Below, piece by piece: positions 7,993-18,061 of a DNA stretch of 64,000 bases (within the stretch, counting starts at the first letter, position 1; each line of letters begins with the position of its first letter). The notes under the pieces were generated by a model, which saw nothing but the letters and a program-made list of their open reading frames with translations, was not told where the DNA came from and searched no databases. The DNA is from Streptomyces sp. SW4 (GTDB lineage Bacteria; Actinomycetota; Actinomycetes; Streptomycetales; Streptomycetaceae). The position numbers were made by a program, and so were the translations under genes. The stretch lies in assembly GCA_003248315.1 (NCBI GenBank), contig QKWM01000004.1, positions 496,001 through 560,000 of the forward strand, written 5' to 3'.

Positions 7993-9360
7993 TCAAGCGC
8001 GCCACGCGGCACCTCCGAGGAGCCAGGAGCCCTCCGGGGGCCGGGGTCCTCCGGGGGCCAGGAATCCTCCGGGCCAGGTGTCCTCTGGGGGCCAGGAGCC
8101 CCCTCCGGGAGCTAGGTGTCCTCCGGGGCCGCTTCCGGCGGGCGCGCACCCGCGAGAACGCCAGGCGGCCCCGTCCGCGCTCGCGGTGACCGTGGACCCG
8201 GGGGTCGTCCGTGACGTCGTACCGCTTGACGTACGCCCCCAGGAACGCCTGCAGCGTGGCCACGGCCGGGATGGCGATGAGCGCGCCGACGGCGCCGAGG
8301 AGGGCGGTCCCGCGACGACCGAGCCGAAGGCGACCGCCGGGTGGATGTCCACGGTCTTCGACGTCAGCTTGGGCTGGAGCACGTAGTTCTCGAACTGCTG
8401 GTAGACCACCACGAAGCCCAGCACCCACAGCGCGTACCAGGGATCGACCGTGAAGGCGATCAGCATGGGCAGGGCGCCCGCGAGATACGTGCCGATGGTG
8501 GGGATGAACTGCGACACCAGCCCCACCCACACGGCCAGCGCCGGCGCGTAGGGCACCTGGAGTATCTCCAGCAGGACGTAGTGCGCGAGGCCGGAGACGA
8601 GCGCCATCAGACCCCGCGAGTACAGGTACCCGCCGGTCTTGTTCACCGCGATCTCCCAGGCGCGCAGCACCTCCGCCTGCCGGGCGGGCGGCAGGAAGGA
8701 GCAGAGCGCGCGCCGCAGCCGGGGGCCGTCCGCAGCGAAGTAGAACGAGAACAGCAGGATCGTCAGCAGCTGGAAGAGCCCGCCCAGGACCTGGGCGGAG
8801 ACGTCCAGGACGCCGGTCGCGCTGTTCTGCACGTAGTTGCGCAGCCAGTCGGAGCGGAGCAGGCCCTCCTGGATGTCGACCCGTCTCAACTCGGTGTGGA
8901 AGTGGGTGTTGATCCAGTTGATGACGGAGTCGAGGTACTCCGGGAAGTCCTCGACCATCTTCACGATCTGGCCGGCGAGCATGGAGCCGAGCAGGGTGAC
9001 GAACCCGGCCGCGGCGACGAGTACGGCGAGGAAGACCAGCGCGGTGGCGAGACCCCGGCGCATGCCGCGGGCGGCCATCCAGCTCACCGCGGGCTCGATG
9101 GCCAGGGCCAGGAAGAACGCGATGAGGATGTTGATCAGCAGCCCGGTGAGCTGGTGGAAGGCCCAGCTGCCCAGCTGGAAGACGGCGTAGAGCGACAGGG
9201 CCAGCACCAGGGCGCGCGGCAGCCAGCGCGGCATGCGCGCGTGCGGACCGGCGGCGCCCGCGGCCGGGGGCCGGGTGGGCGGTGTCGGTCCGTACGGGGG
9301 TGCCTGCGGGCCTGCCTGCCCGGTCTCCTCAGTCGGTGCCACGGCCCCATCCTCGCCCAC
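7993..9360 (-). CDS. AI-2E family transporter (membrane permease)
   Basis: A PF01594-type polytopic membrane protein of the family named for E. coli TqsA; the Streptomyces substrate is not known. The GTG at 9360 begins a Pro-rich cytoplasmic N-terminus. Paired hydrophobic helices follow (WLPRALVLALSLYAVFQLG, LLINILIAFFLALAIEPAV), then a soluble mid-domain and the conserved SQFIPTIGTYLAGALP region. The frame breaks at about 8311; the family end ALLGAVGALIAIPAVATLQAFLGAYVKRYDV continues one frame over. The real stop is unclear because the tail runs into a GC-rich repeat (8018-8125). The DUF3046 gene ends 42 bases upstream and is probably co-transcribed. Confidence 0.85.
   Translation of the reverse strand: MGEDGAVAPTEETGQAGPQAPPYGPTPPTRPPAAGAAGPHARMPRWLPRALVLALSLYAVFQLGSWAFHQLTGLLINILIAFFLALAIEPAVSWMAARGMRRGLATALVFLAVLVAAAGFVTLLGSMLAGQIVKMVEDFPEYLDSVINWINTHFHTELRRVDIQEGLLRSDWLRNYVQNSATGVLDVSAQVLGGLFQLLTILLFSFYFAADGPRLRRALCSFLPPARQAEVLRAWEIAVNKTGGYLYSRGLMALVSGLAHYVLLEILQVPYAPALAVWVGLVSQFIPTIGTYLAGALPMLIAFTVDPWYALWVLGFVVVYQQFENYVLQPKLTSKTVDIHPAVAFGSVVAGPPSSAPSARSSPSRPWPRCRRSWGRTSSGTTSRTTPGSTVTASADGAAWRSRGCAPAGSGPGGHLAPGGGSWPPEDTWPGGFLAPGGPRPPEGSWLLGGAAWRA
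8018..8125. repeat. Degenerate ~18-bp GC-rich tandem repeat
   Basis: About six imperfect copies of a CCAGGAGTCCTCCGGGGG-like unit lie between the AI-2E transporter core and the recA promoter. They fall in the transporter's uncertain C-terminal coding end, or just after it. Confidence 0.7.
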
Positions 9361-9402
9361 GCCGCCGACAGCCGGACGCCATCGCGCGCTCCTCCGGGCC
9401 CG

Positions 9403-9597
9403 TCAGCGCTTTTCCTGCGGCACGTTCATCACCGTGCACACCACACGCCACACGTCCTTCGCGTCCCAGCCGGCTGCCAGGGCCTCGTGCACCGTGCGCC
9501 CGCCGAGCTCCGACATCACGTGGTCGCGCGCGAAGGTGTCGGCGTAGCCCGGACCGAAGTGGTCCGCCATCCGCTGCCAGAAGACCGTCAACCGCAT
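9403..9597 (-). CDS. DUF3046 family protein
   Basis: A 64-residue cytosolic protein found beside recA in actinobacteria; its function is unknown. The chosen ATG at 9597 opens MRLTVFWQRMADHFG, the conserved family start. The frame extends 15 codons further upstream, but that part looks non-coding. The core GPGYADTFARDHVMSELGGRTVHEAL and the closing WRVVCTVMNVP are the family signature. It precedes the AI-2E transporter on the same strand. Confidence 0.9.
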   Translation of the reverse strand: MRLTVFWQRMADHFGPGYADTFARDHVMSELGGRTVHEALAAGWDAKDVWRVVCTVMNVPQEKR

Positions 9598-9677
9598 GAC
9601 ATCAGTATCCCGCCCCTGAGGGTGGGCCTCGCCCGGGACCACCTGCCGGGACCGCTTTGCGCCCTACCGTCTGAGGC

Positions 9678-10622
9678 ATGGCCGAAACCGGAGCTTCCGC
9701 AGCCCCCACGACGCCCGAGCCGCACTCCCCGCTGGCGCGCGCCGAGAGGTTCGTCTGGCTCACCGCGCGCGTGCTGGAGCAGCATCTGTTCGCCCACCAC
9801 TTCCGGGACGGGAGCGCCGAGGCGGTGGTGACCGCGCTGGACGCCTACCGCAACGAGGACGGCGGCTACGGCCACGCCCTCGAGCCCGACCTGCGCGGTC
9901 CGGTCAGCCAGCCGCTGCACACCGCGCACGCCCTGCGCGTCCTCGACGCCGTGGGCCGCTGCGGCGGGCAGCGCGTGGAGCGCGTGTGCCGCTATCTGAC
10001 GGCCGTCTCCACCGCGGAGGGTGCCCTTCCGGCGGTCCATCCCAGCCAGCGCGGCTACCCGGCGGCCCCCTTCGTGCCGGTCGTCGACGACCCGCCCGGC
10101 GCCCTCCTGACCACCGGCCCGGTCGTCGGCCTGCTGCACCGCAACGAGGTCTGGCACGCCTGGCTGTTCCGCGCCACCGACTTCTGCTGGCAGGCGGTCG
10201 AATCGCTGCGGACCTCGCATCCGTACGAGATCGAGGCCGCCGTGACCTTCCTCGACGCGGTCCCCGACCGCCCGCGCGCCCAGGCGGCGGCGGACCGCCT
10301 CGGCCGGCTGGTGCGCGAGCAGCGACTGGCGGTGCTGGACCCGGACGACGTCGCCGCGTACCCGGTCGCGCCCGGCTACGCCCCCGGCGAGCACCACTTC
10401 CCGCACGACTACGCGAGCACGCCGCGTTCCCTCGCGCGCGCGTGGTTCACGGACGACGAGATGGCCCGCTCGCTGGACCATCTGGCGGCCGGGCAGCAGG
10501 AGGACGGCGGCTGGCCCGTGACCTGGCGCCGGTGGGCGCCCGTGCCGGTCGTCGAGGCACGCCCCAAGGTGACCATTGAGGCGCTGGCCACCCTCAGGGC
10601 GTACGGCCGTCCGATCGGGTGA
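9678..10622 (+). CDS. Alpha/alpha-toroid (prenyltransferase/squalene-cyclase-like) protein
   Basis: A 314-residue intact protein of unknown activity, starting ATG 9678. It has two Gly-rich repeat motifs of the terpene-cyclase/prenyltransferase toroid class: NEDGGYGHALEPDL (about residues 59-72) and QQEDGGWPVTWRRW near the C-terminus. The latter resembles the QxxDGGW (QW) motif of squalene-hopene cyclases. It is about half the length of a true cyclase, and I see no DxDD acid motif, so a cyclase reaction is not claimed. It is divergent from the DUF3046 gene with an ~80-base gap, and no pathway neighbours identify a substrate. Confidence 0.75.
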   Translation: MAETGASAAPTTPEPHSPLARAERFVWLTARVLEQHLFAHHFRDGSAEAVVTALDAYRNEDGGYGHALEPDLRGPVSQPLHTAHALRVLDAVGRCGGQRVERVCRYLTAVSTAEGALPAVHPSQRGYPAAPFVPVVDDPPGALLTTGPVVGLLHRNEVWHAWLFRATDFCWQAVESLRTSHPYEIEAAVTFLDAVPDRPRAQAAADRLGRLVREQRLAVLDPDDVAAYPVAPGYAPGEHHFPHDYASTPRSLARAWFTDDEMARSLDHLAAGQQEDGGWPVTWRRWAPVPVVEARPKVTIEALATLRAYGRPIG

Positions 10623-10660
10623 GCCGGCTCGCCCGCCCAGGGGCTCGCCCACCCAAGGGC

Positions 10661-10968
10661 TCACCCACCCAGGGCCCGCACTCCCGCGGTCACCACGACG
10701 GCCGCCGCGACGACGAGCAGGAACGGCGCGCGCAGCACCAGCGCCACGGCCGCCGCGGCGACCCCGGCGGCCCGGGCGTCCAGGACGAGCGTCTGCCCGT
10801 CGGCGAAGGTCTGCTGGGCGGTCAGGGCGGCCAGCAGAGCCACGGGCAGCAGCGCGGCGAGCCGCTTGACCAGCGGCCTCTCCAGCGCGCCCGCGGGCAC
10901 GAGCAGTCCGCGAGCTTCACGGCGTAGCAGCCGACGGCGGTCACGGCGATCGCGATCCAGACGTTCAC
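10661..10968 (-). CDS. azlD: Branched-chain amino acid exporter small subunit AzlD
   Basis: The small four-helix membrane partner of AzlC, about 102 residues after correction. The GTG at 10968 overlaps the azlC TGA (GTGA) and opens [21 protein letters not shown]. The frame breaks at about 10910 (GCGGACTG, one G short), then continues LLVPAGALERPLVKRLAALLPVALLAAL to the end VTAGVRALGG. Because of the deletions, azlC and azlD read as one 362-residue frame; the start/stop overlap shows they are separate genes. Confidence 0.85.
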
Positions 10969-11814
10969 CGGGCTCCCTCCCGTCCGCCCTGTTCACCCTG
11001 TCCGTCCCGTCTGCCCCGTCTACCCTGCCCGTCCCGTCCATCCCGTCCGTCCGGTCCATCCGGTCCATCCGGTTCGTCCGTCCGTCCTGTCCGTCCTGCC
11101 TGCTCCGGACGCGGCGTCCTTCGGCCCACAGCACCGCGGGCGCGGCGAGCGCGGCGACCAGCACGGGCACGCCGGCCGGCAGCAGGGGCAGCAGACCGAG
11201 GCCCAGCAGCACGGCCAGAGCCGCGGTGACGCGCTCGACGGTGCTCCTCAGCATCGGCGCGAGCAGCGCGAGGAAGACCGCGGGACCGGCCGCGTCGAGC
11301 CCCCACGCGTCGGTGTCCCCGATGGCCTCCGCGCCCAGGGCGCCCAGCAGGGTGGTCAGGTTCCACAGCACGTACAGGGTCAGCCCGGTCACGCCGAAGC
11401 CGATGCGGGCGGCGCGCCGGGTGGGCTGGGCCAGCGCCACGGCCGTCGTCTCGTCGATCACCCACTGGGCGGCCGGCGGCCGCAGCCCGCGCGGCAGCGC
11501 GAGCAGCTGCGACAGCCGCAGTCCGTAGAAGGCGTTGCGCACGCCCAGGAAGAACGCCCCCGCGGCGGCGGTGAACGGGTTCCCGCCCGCCGCGAGCGCC
11601 CCCACGAGCGCGAACTGCGACGCCCCGGTGAACACCAGGAGGCTGAGCGCGCAGGTCTGGAGCAGCGTGAGCCCGCTGCCCGCCGACGTCACACCGAAGG
11701 CGAACCCGGACAGCCCGACGGCGACACCGACGCCGAGCGCGTCCCGCACGACGGCGGAATCCGGCTTCCCCCTGCCTCTGCCTGTACCTCTGGAACCGTT
11801 ATCTGTTCTGCCAC
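10965..11814 (-). CDS. azlC: Branched-chain amino acid exporter large subunit AzlC
   Basis: The membrane subunit that, with AzlD, exports branched-chain amino acids (family inference). Corrected length is about 283 residues. The start is GTG 11814 inside the 3' end of the araC gene, opening [15 protein letters not shown]. One G is missing in the GGGGGAAG run at about 11767. The core then reads [45 protein letters not shown] and [10 protein letters not shown], all AzlC hallmarks. After the last helix there is a repetitive Asp/Gly/Met/Arg linker (about 11000-11110, 9-bp units) containing the second frame break. The corrected frame ends REGAR-TGA at 10965. Confidence 0.85.
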
Positions 11815-12683
11815 GGCTCGGACGCTACGGCCGGCGGCCGCCGGGCGTCTTGTACGTTCTTGCGCTCGCGCTGGTAGGCCCCGGGAGGCACGCCGACGAT
11901 CCGGGTGAAGTGCCGGTTCAGGTGCGGCTGGTCCGTGAACCCCACCGCGACCGCCGCCTCGGCCGGGGAGACCCCGCCGTCCAGCAGCCCGCGGGCCCGG
12001 CGCACCCGGGCGTCGGTCAGCCAGGCGTGCGGCGGCATCCCGTACAGGTCGCGGAAGGAGCGCAGCAACGCGAACGGGCTGACGCCGAGATCGCCCGCGA
12101 GCCGCTCCAGGCTCGGCGGCTCGGCCATCCGCTCCTCCAGGACGGCACGCGCGCGTGCCGCGGCCCGTGCCCCCGCCGACCGGACCTCCCGCCGCGGCAG
12201 CGACCCCCCGTTCAGGCGCAGCAGCCGTGTCACGACGACTCTGAGCAGTGTGTCGGCGGCGAGTGCGTTGCCCTCGTCGGCGGCCCGCAGCACCTGGTGC
12301 ACCAGTTGCACGGTGTACGGGTCGTCGAGCACCGGCCGGACGAACCCGGGCGTCCCCCGCAGGGCGGTGGTTTCGGCGGCGATCTCCGCCACCACCTCGG
12401 GCGACGGGTACACGGCCCCGTAGCGCCACCCCTCCGGCACTCCGGCCCGTCCCGTGTGCGGGGTGTCGGGGTTGATCAGCGCGAGCGTCCCCGCCCCCGC
12501 GTACTGGTCGCCGCCGCCGTGGTGGAAGACCTCCACCCCGTCGGCGATGGCCGCGATGACGAAGTGCTCGTGGGTGTGCCGCACGAACGACTTCCGTATG
12601 TACCGGGCGTGCAGCAGGTCGACGCCGGGCAGCTCGGCGTACTGCCAGTGCCGCGCCCGCTCCGCGCGCTCCCCGGATCCCAT
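11799..12683 (-). CDS. AraC family transcriptional regulator
   Basis: A 294-residue intact regulator with an N-terminal cupin sensor ([32 protein letters not shown]) and a C-terminal double helix-turn-helix ([47 protein letters not shown]). It is the first gene of an azlCD operon, overlapping azlC by 16 bases. It therefore very likely controls amino-acid export in response to an amino acid bound in the cupin. The arrangement resembles Lrp- or AraC-gated exporter operons; the ligand is not deducible. Confidence 0.92.
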   Translation of the reverse strand: MGSGERAERARHWQYAELPGVDLLHARYIRKSFVRHTHEHFVIAAIADGVEVFHHGGGDQYAGAGTLALINPDTPHTGRAGVPEGWRYGAVYPSPEVVAEIAAETTALRGTPGFVRPVLDDPYTVQLVHQVLRAADEGNALAADTLLRVVVTRLLRLNGGSLPRREVRSAGARAAARARAVLEERMAEPPSLERLAGDLGVSPFALLRSFRDLYGMPPHAWLTDARVRRARGLLDGGVSPAEAAVAVGFTDQPHLNRHFTRIVGVPPGAYQRERKNVQDARRPPAVASEPWQNR

Positions 12684-12730
12684 GGGCCCATTGTCCGCGA
12701 CCCCGGCCGCCCCCGACGGCGGCCCCGTCC

Positions 12731-12850
12731 CGGCACCGGCACCGGCAGCGGCAGCGGCAGCGGCAGCGGCGCCTGCCCCGGCCCGGGCCCCGCCCCGGCA
12801 GCGGCGCCCGCCCCGGCCCGGGGACCGGCACCGGCCCCGGCCCCGCAGTC
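12731..12850. repeat. GC microsatellite in divergent araC/lhr promoter gap
   Basis: GGCACC and GGCAGC hexamers run in tandem (clearest at about 12733-12770), followed by CCCCGGCC-rich sequence, in the 206-base gap between araC (minus) and the helicase (plus). No clear promoter was recognised. Confidence 0.65.
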
Positions 12851-12889
12851 ACCCGCCCGATTGTCAGTGGCGGGGTGCACGATGGATCC

Positions 12890-15800
12890 ATGGTCAGCTC
12901 CGCACACCCGGCCCTGGACGGCTTCTCCCCGCGACCCGCGGCTGGTTCACGGGTGCGTTCTCCGCGCCCACAGCCGCCCAGGCGGGCGCGTGGCAGGCCA
13001 TCGCCGAGGGGTCGGACGTCCTGGTCGTCGCCCCGACCGGTTCCGGCAAGACCCTGGCCGCCTTCCTCGCGGCCCTGGACCAGCTGGCCTCCACCCCGCC
13101 GCCCGCCGACCCCAAGAAGCGCTGCCGCGTCCTGTACGTCTCGCCCCTCAAGGCGCTCGCCGTGGACGTGGAGCGCAATCTGCGCAGCCCCCTGACCGGC
13201 ATCCGCCAGGAATCGGTCCGGCTGGGCCTGCCCGAGCCGGAGGTCAAGGTCGGCATCCGCTCCGGCGACACCCCGGCCGCCGAGCGCCGCGCGCTGTCCA
13301 CCCGGCCCCCGGACATCCTGATCACCACCCCGGAGTCCCTGTTCCTGATGCTCACGTCGGCCACGCGGGACGCGCTGACCGGCGTCGAGACGGTGATCCT
13401 CGACGAGGTGCACGCCGTCGCCGGCACCAAGCGCGGCGCCCACCTCGCGCTCTCCCTGGAGCGTCTGGACGAGCTGCTGCCCAGGCCGGCCCGCCGCATC
13501 GGCCTGTCCGCCACCGTCCGCCCGGTCGACGAGGTAGCCCGGTTCCTGTCCCCGCGCCGCAAGGTGGAGGTCGTCCAGCCGCCCTCGGGCAAGGAGTTCG
13601 ACCTCTCCGTCGTGGTCCCCGTGGAGGACCTGGGCGAGCTGGGCGGCTCCCCGGCCACGGACGGCAACGACGGCGCGGAGCGCCCCTCGATCTGGCCGCA
13701 CGTGGAGGAGCGGATCGCCGACCTGGTCCAGTCCCACCGCTCCACGATCGTCTTCGCCAACTCGCGCCGTCTCGCCGAACGCCTGTGCAACCGGCTCAAC
13801 GAGATCGCGTACGAGCGGGCCACCGGCGAATCCCTCGACGAGCACCACTCCCCGGCGGAGCTCATGGGCGGCTCGGGCGCGGCCCACGGCGCTCCCGCGG
13901 TCATCGCCCGCGCCCACCACGGTTCCGTCTCCAAGGAGCAGCGCGCTCTCGTCGAGGAGGACCTCAAGGCGGGCCGGCTCCCGCCGTGGTCGCCACCTCC
14001 AGCCTGGAGCTCGGCATCGACATGGGCGCGGTCGACCTCGTCGTGCAGGTCGAGTCGCCGCCCTCCGTCGCCTCCGGCCTCCAGCGCGTCGGCCGCGCGG
14101 GACACCAGGTCGGCGCGGTCTCGACCGGCGTGGTCTTCCCAAGTACCGCGGCGACCTGGTCCAGGCCGCCGTGGTCACCGAGCGGATGCGCACCGGCGCC
14201 ATCGAGTCCCTGCGGATCCCCGCCAACCCGCTCGACGTCCTCGCCCAGCAGCTCGTCGCGATGACGGCCCTGGACACCTGGCAGGTCGACGACCTGCTCG
14301 CCGTCGTCCGCCGCGCCGCCCCTTCGCCTCCCTGCCGGAGTCGGCGTTCACGGCGGTCCTCGACATGCTCGCGGGCCGCTACCCCTCGGACGCCTTCGCC
14401 GAGCTGCGGCCGCGTGTGGTGTGGGACCGGGTGGCCGGCACGGTCACCGGCCGCCCGGGGGCGCAGCGGCTGGCGGTCACCTCCGGGGGCACGATCCCCG
14501 ACCGCGGTCTGTTCGGCGTGTTCCTCGCCGGCGCGGACCCGAAGAAGGGCGGCGGCCGGGTCGGCGAGCTGGACGAGGAGATGGTGTACGAGTCCCGCGT
14601 CGGGGACGTCTTCACGCTCGGCACCAGTTCCTGGCGCATCGAGGACATCACGCGGGACCGTGTCCTGGTCTCGCCGGCCCCGGGCGTGCCGGGGAGGCTG
14701 CCGTTCTGGAAGGGCGACCAGCTGGGCCGCCCGCTGGAGCTGGGGCGGGCACTCGGCGCGTTCCTCCGCGAGGTCGGCGCGCTGCCCGAGGAGGACGCGC
14801 GGCTGCGGCTGCTCGCCGCCGGCCTGGACGCCTGGGCCGCGGACAACGTCCTGTCCTACCTCGCCGAGCAGCGCGAGGCCTGCGGTCACATCCCCGACGA
14901 CCGCACGATCGTCGTGGAGCGTTTCCGGGACGAGCTGGGCGACTGGCGGGTCGTCGTCCACTCCCCTTCGGTGCCCAGGTGCACGCGCCGTGGGCGCTCG
15001 CCCTGGGCGCCCGGCTGTCCGAGCGGTACGGCATGGACGCGCAGGTCATGCACGCCGACGACGGCATCGTGCTGCGGCTGCCGGACGCCGACCTGATGGG
15101 CCTCGACCTGCTCGACGGGGAACCGGCCCGGGCGGGCACGGAGTACGACGCGGAGCAGGCGCCGGTGGGCGCGGCCGACGTCGTCTTCGACAAGGGCGAG
15201 GTCGACCAGGTCGTCACCGACCAGGTGGGCGGCTCGGCCCTGTTCGCGTCCCGTTTCCGCGAGTGCGCCGCCCGCGCGCTGCTGCTGCCCCGCCGCAATC
15301 CGGGCAAGCGGACCCCGCTGTGGCAGCAGCGGCAGCGGGCCGCGCAGCTGCTGGAGGTGGCGAGCGAGTACGGCTCGTTCCCGATCGTGCTGGAGGCGGT
15401 CCGCGAGTGCCTCCAGGACGTCTTCGACGTCCCCGGGCTGGTCGAGCTGATGGGCGACCTGGAGTCGCGCAGGGTGCGCCTGGTGGAGGTCACCACCCCG
15501 GAGCCGTCCCCGTTCGCCCGCTCGCTCCTGTTCGGTTACGTCGCCCAGTTCCTGTACGAGGGTGACTCGCCGCTCGCCGAGCGCCGGGCCGCCGCGCTCT
15601 CCCTGGACTCCCGGCTCCTCGCGGAGCTGCTCGGGCAGGCGGAGCTGCGCGAGCTGCTGGACGCTGAGGTGCTGGTCGAGCTGGAGCGCGAGCTGCAGTG
15701 GCTGACCGAGGACCGCCGGATCAAGGACCCGGAAGGGGTGGCGGACGTGCTGCGGCTGCTCGGGCCGCTCACGGACGCCGAGCTGGCCGAGCGGGGCGCG

Positions 15801-18024
15801 GAGCCGCAGTGGGCCCCGGAGCTGGCCGCCGCCCGCCGCGCGATCAAGGTCCGAATCGCCGGTGCCGACCACTGGGCGGCGATCGAGGACGCCGGCCGGC
15901 TGCGCGACGCGCTGGGGACGGCCCTCCCGGTGGGCGTGCCGGAAGCCTTCACCGAGCCCGTCAAGGACCCTCTGGGCGACCTCCTCGCCCGCTATGCCCG
16001 TACGCACGGCCCCTTCACCTCGGCGACGGCGGCGGCCCGCTTCGGCCTCGGCGTGGCCGTCACGGACGGCGCCCTGCACCGGCTGTCGGCGGCCGGGCGG
16101 GTCGTGCAGGGCGAGTTCCACCCGGCCGGCATCGGCCAGGAGTGGTGCGACGCGACGGTGCTGCGCCGGCTGCGCCGCCGTTCCCTGGCGGCCCTGCGGC
16201 ACGAACTGGAACCGGTGCCGCCGGCGGCGCTCGCCCAGTTCCTCCCGCAGTGGCAGCACGTCGGCAAGGGCCACGCGCTGCGCGGCATCGACGGCCTGGT
16301 CCGCGCGGTCGAACAGCTCCAGGGCGCGTCCGTTCCCGCCTCCGCCCTGGAGAAGCTGGTGCTGCCCTCCCGGGTGGCCGACTACGCGCCGACGATGCTC
16401 GACGAGCTGACCGCCGCCGGCGAGGTGGTGTGGGCGGGGGCCGGATCGCTGCCCGGCAAGGACGGCTGGGTCTCGCTCTATCTGGCGGACGCGGCACCGC
16501 TGCTCCGGCCACCGCCCCAGCCGCTGGAGCCGACGTCCCTGCACGAATCCGTGCTGACGGTCCTCTCCGGGGGTACGGCCTGTTCTTCCGCCAGATCGCC
16601 GACCAGGTCCGGGCCACCACCCACCCGGAGGTCACCGACCCGCAGCTGGCCGACGCCCTGTGGGACCTGGCGTGGTCCGGGCGGCTGACCAACGACACCC
16701 TCGCGCCCCTGCGCGCCTTCCTGGGCTCGGGCCGGACCGCGGGCTCCACGGCCCACCGGGCCAAGCGGGCGGTGCCGCGCGGACGCTACGGCTCCCTGAC
16801 GGCCGCCGCCCGTCCCGCCTCCCGGTCCGGTCCCCGACCGTCGCCGGCCGCTGGTCGCTGCTGCCCGGCCGTGAGGCCGACACGACGGTGCGCGCCCACG
16901 CCCTGGCCGCACGCTCCTCGACCGGCACGGGGTGGTGACCCGCGGCGCGGTGGCCGCGGAGGGGGTCGAGGGCGGCTTCTCGGCGACGTACCGCGTCCTG
17001 TCCGTTTTCGAGGAGAGCGGGCAGGCCCGGCGCGGCTATGTGGTGGAGGGGCTCGGCGCGGCGCAGTTCGCCATGGACGGCGCCGTGGACCGTCTGCGCG
17101 CGGTGGCGAACGCCCGGGAGCGCGGCGACACGGCGTCCGGCCTCGGCGGGCCCGCGCCCTCCGGTCCGGCTGCCGGCGGCCCGCCGTACGCGCCCTTCGG
17201 CGACGCGCCGCGCACCGGCACCTCCTCCGGCCAGGACGAGCCGGACTGGTCCTGGCCCGCCGACGGCTCCGGACGCCCGGACGGCGCCGGCGGCCCGTAC
17301 GCCGAGGCCCCTTCCCCGCCCTCGACACCGACTTCGCCTCACCCGGCGCGGGCGGCCCCGCGGCGGCGGCATCCCGGAGGGCCGGTACGGACACGGCGGC
17401 AACGGCTCGCACGGCCACGGCGACGGTTCGCACGCCCGTGACGACAACCCGCAGGCCCGTGACGACAACCCGTACGCCCGTGACGACAACGCGTACGGCC
17501 ATGACGCCGGCACGTACGGCCGCGACGACGACCCCTACGGCCCGTACGGCCGGGCGGTCAGGACGGCGGCCCGTACACGCGCCGCGCCCAGGCCCCCGGC
17601 CCGCACGCGGGCCGCCGCTCCCGCTCGGCCACCGCCGCGTCGCGGGCCGTCGTCCTGGCCGCCGCCGACCCGGCGAACGCCTACGGCGCGGCCCTCCCTG
17701 GCCGGAGCCGCCGACGGGCGCCGGGCACAAGCCGGGCCGCAAGGCCGGTTCCCTGGTCGTGCTGGTCGAGGGCGAGCTGGCGCTCTACATGGAGCGCGGC
17801 GGCAAGACGCTGCTGGCCTGGCCGTCCGACCCGGACGTCCCGCAGCCGACGACCCCGGCTGCGGGCGGCGACCGAAGCGCTCACGGCGGCCGCCCGCGCC
17901 GGTTCCCTCGGCACGGTCACCGTCGAGCGGATCAACGGCGCCGCGGCCCTGACCTCCCGCTCGGGGCCCTGCTGGAAGGAGCCGGCTTCGTCGCCACCCG
18001 CGCGGCCTGCGCATCCGCGCCTGA
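12890..18024 (+). CDS. lhr: Lhr-type ATP-dependent DNA helicase (large)
   Basis: A very large superfamily 2 helicase, roughly 1,715 residues, of the Lhr family implicated in actinobacterial DNA repair. ATG 12890 opens [13 protein letters not shown]. The motor domain shows motif I APTGSGKT, Ia [14 protein letters not shown], motif II DEVH, motif III LSATVRP and motif [12 protein letters not shown]. The Lhr core and winged-helix region follow ([15 protein letters not shown]). The C-terminal ~500 residues include [25 protein letters not shown], the Lhr C-terminal domain. At least 13 one-base deletions break it, near 12928, 13980, 14142, 14322, 14968, 16572, 16838, 16918, 17312 and several after 17390. 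A Gly/His/Asp repeat linker sits near 17390-17560. The nei gene follows after about 37 bases. Confidence 0.88.
17390..17560 (+). repeat. Repeat-coded Asp/Asn/Tyr linker in the helicase
   Basis: Copies of a CCCGTGACGACAACCCGTAC-like unit with a period of about 24 bases run in tandem within the helicase C-terminal region. In the best frame they code [21 protein letters not shown] and related units, preceded by a His/Gly stretch. This is probably a flexible, fast-evolving linker between the Lhr C-terminal domain and the last conserved segment ([23 protein letters not shown]). Confidence 0.75.
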
Positions 18025-18061
18025 CCGACGGCGCCCCCACCCGGCGTGCCACCCTTGACCC

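Noticed and set aside
10661..11749. Natural AzlC-AzlD fusion protein
   Set aside because: The continuous frame arises from one-base losses. The TGA/GTG overlap at 10965-10968 shows two genes.
12890..18024. Helicase as a decayed pseudogene, or programmed frameshifting
   Set aside because: At least 13 breaks all look like single-base losses, while codon usage and conserved motifs persist throughout. The same error appears in essential genes nearby.
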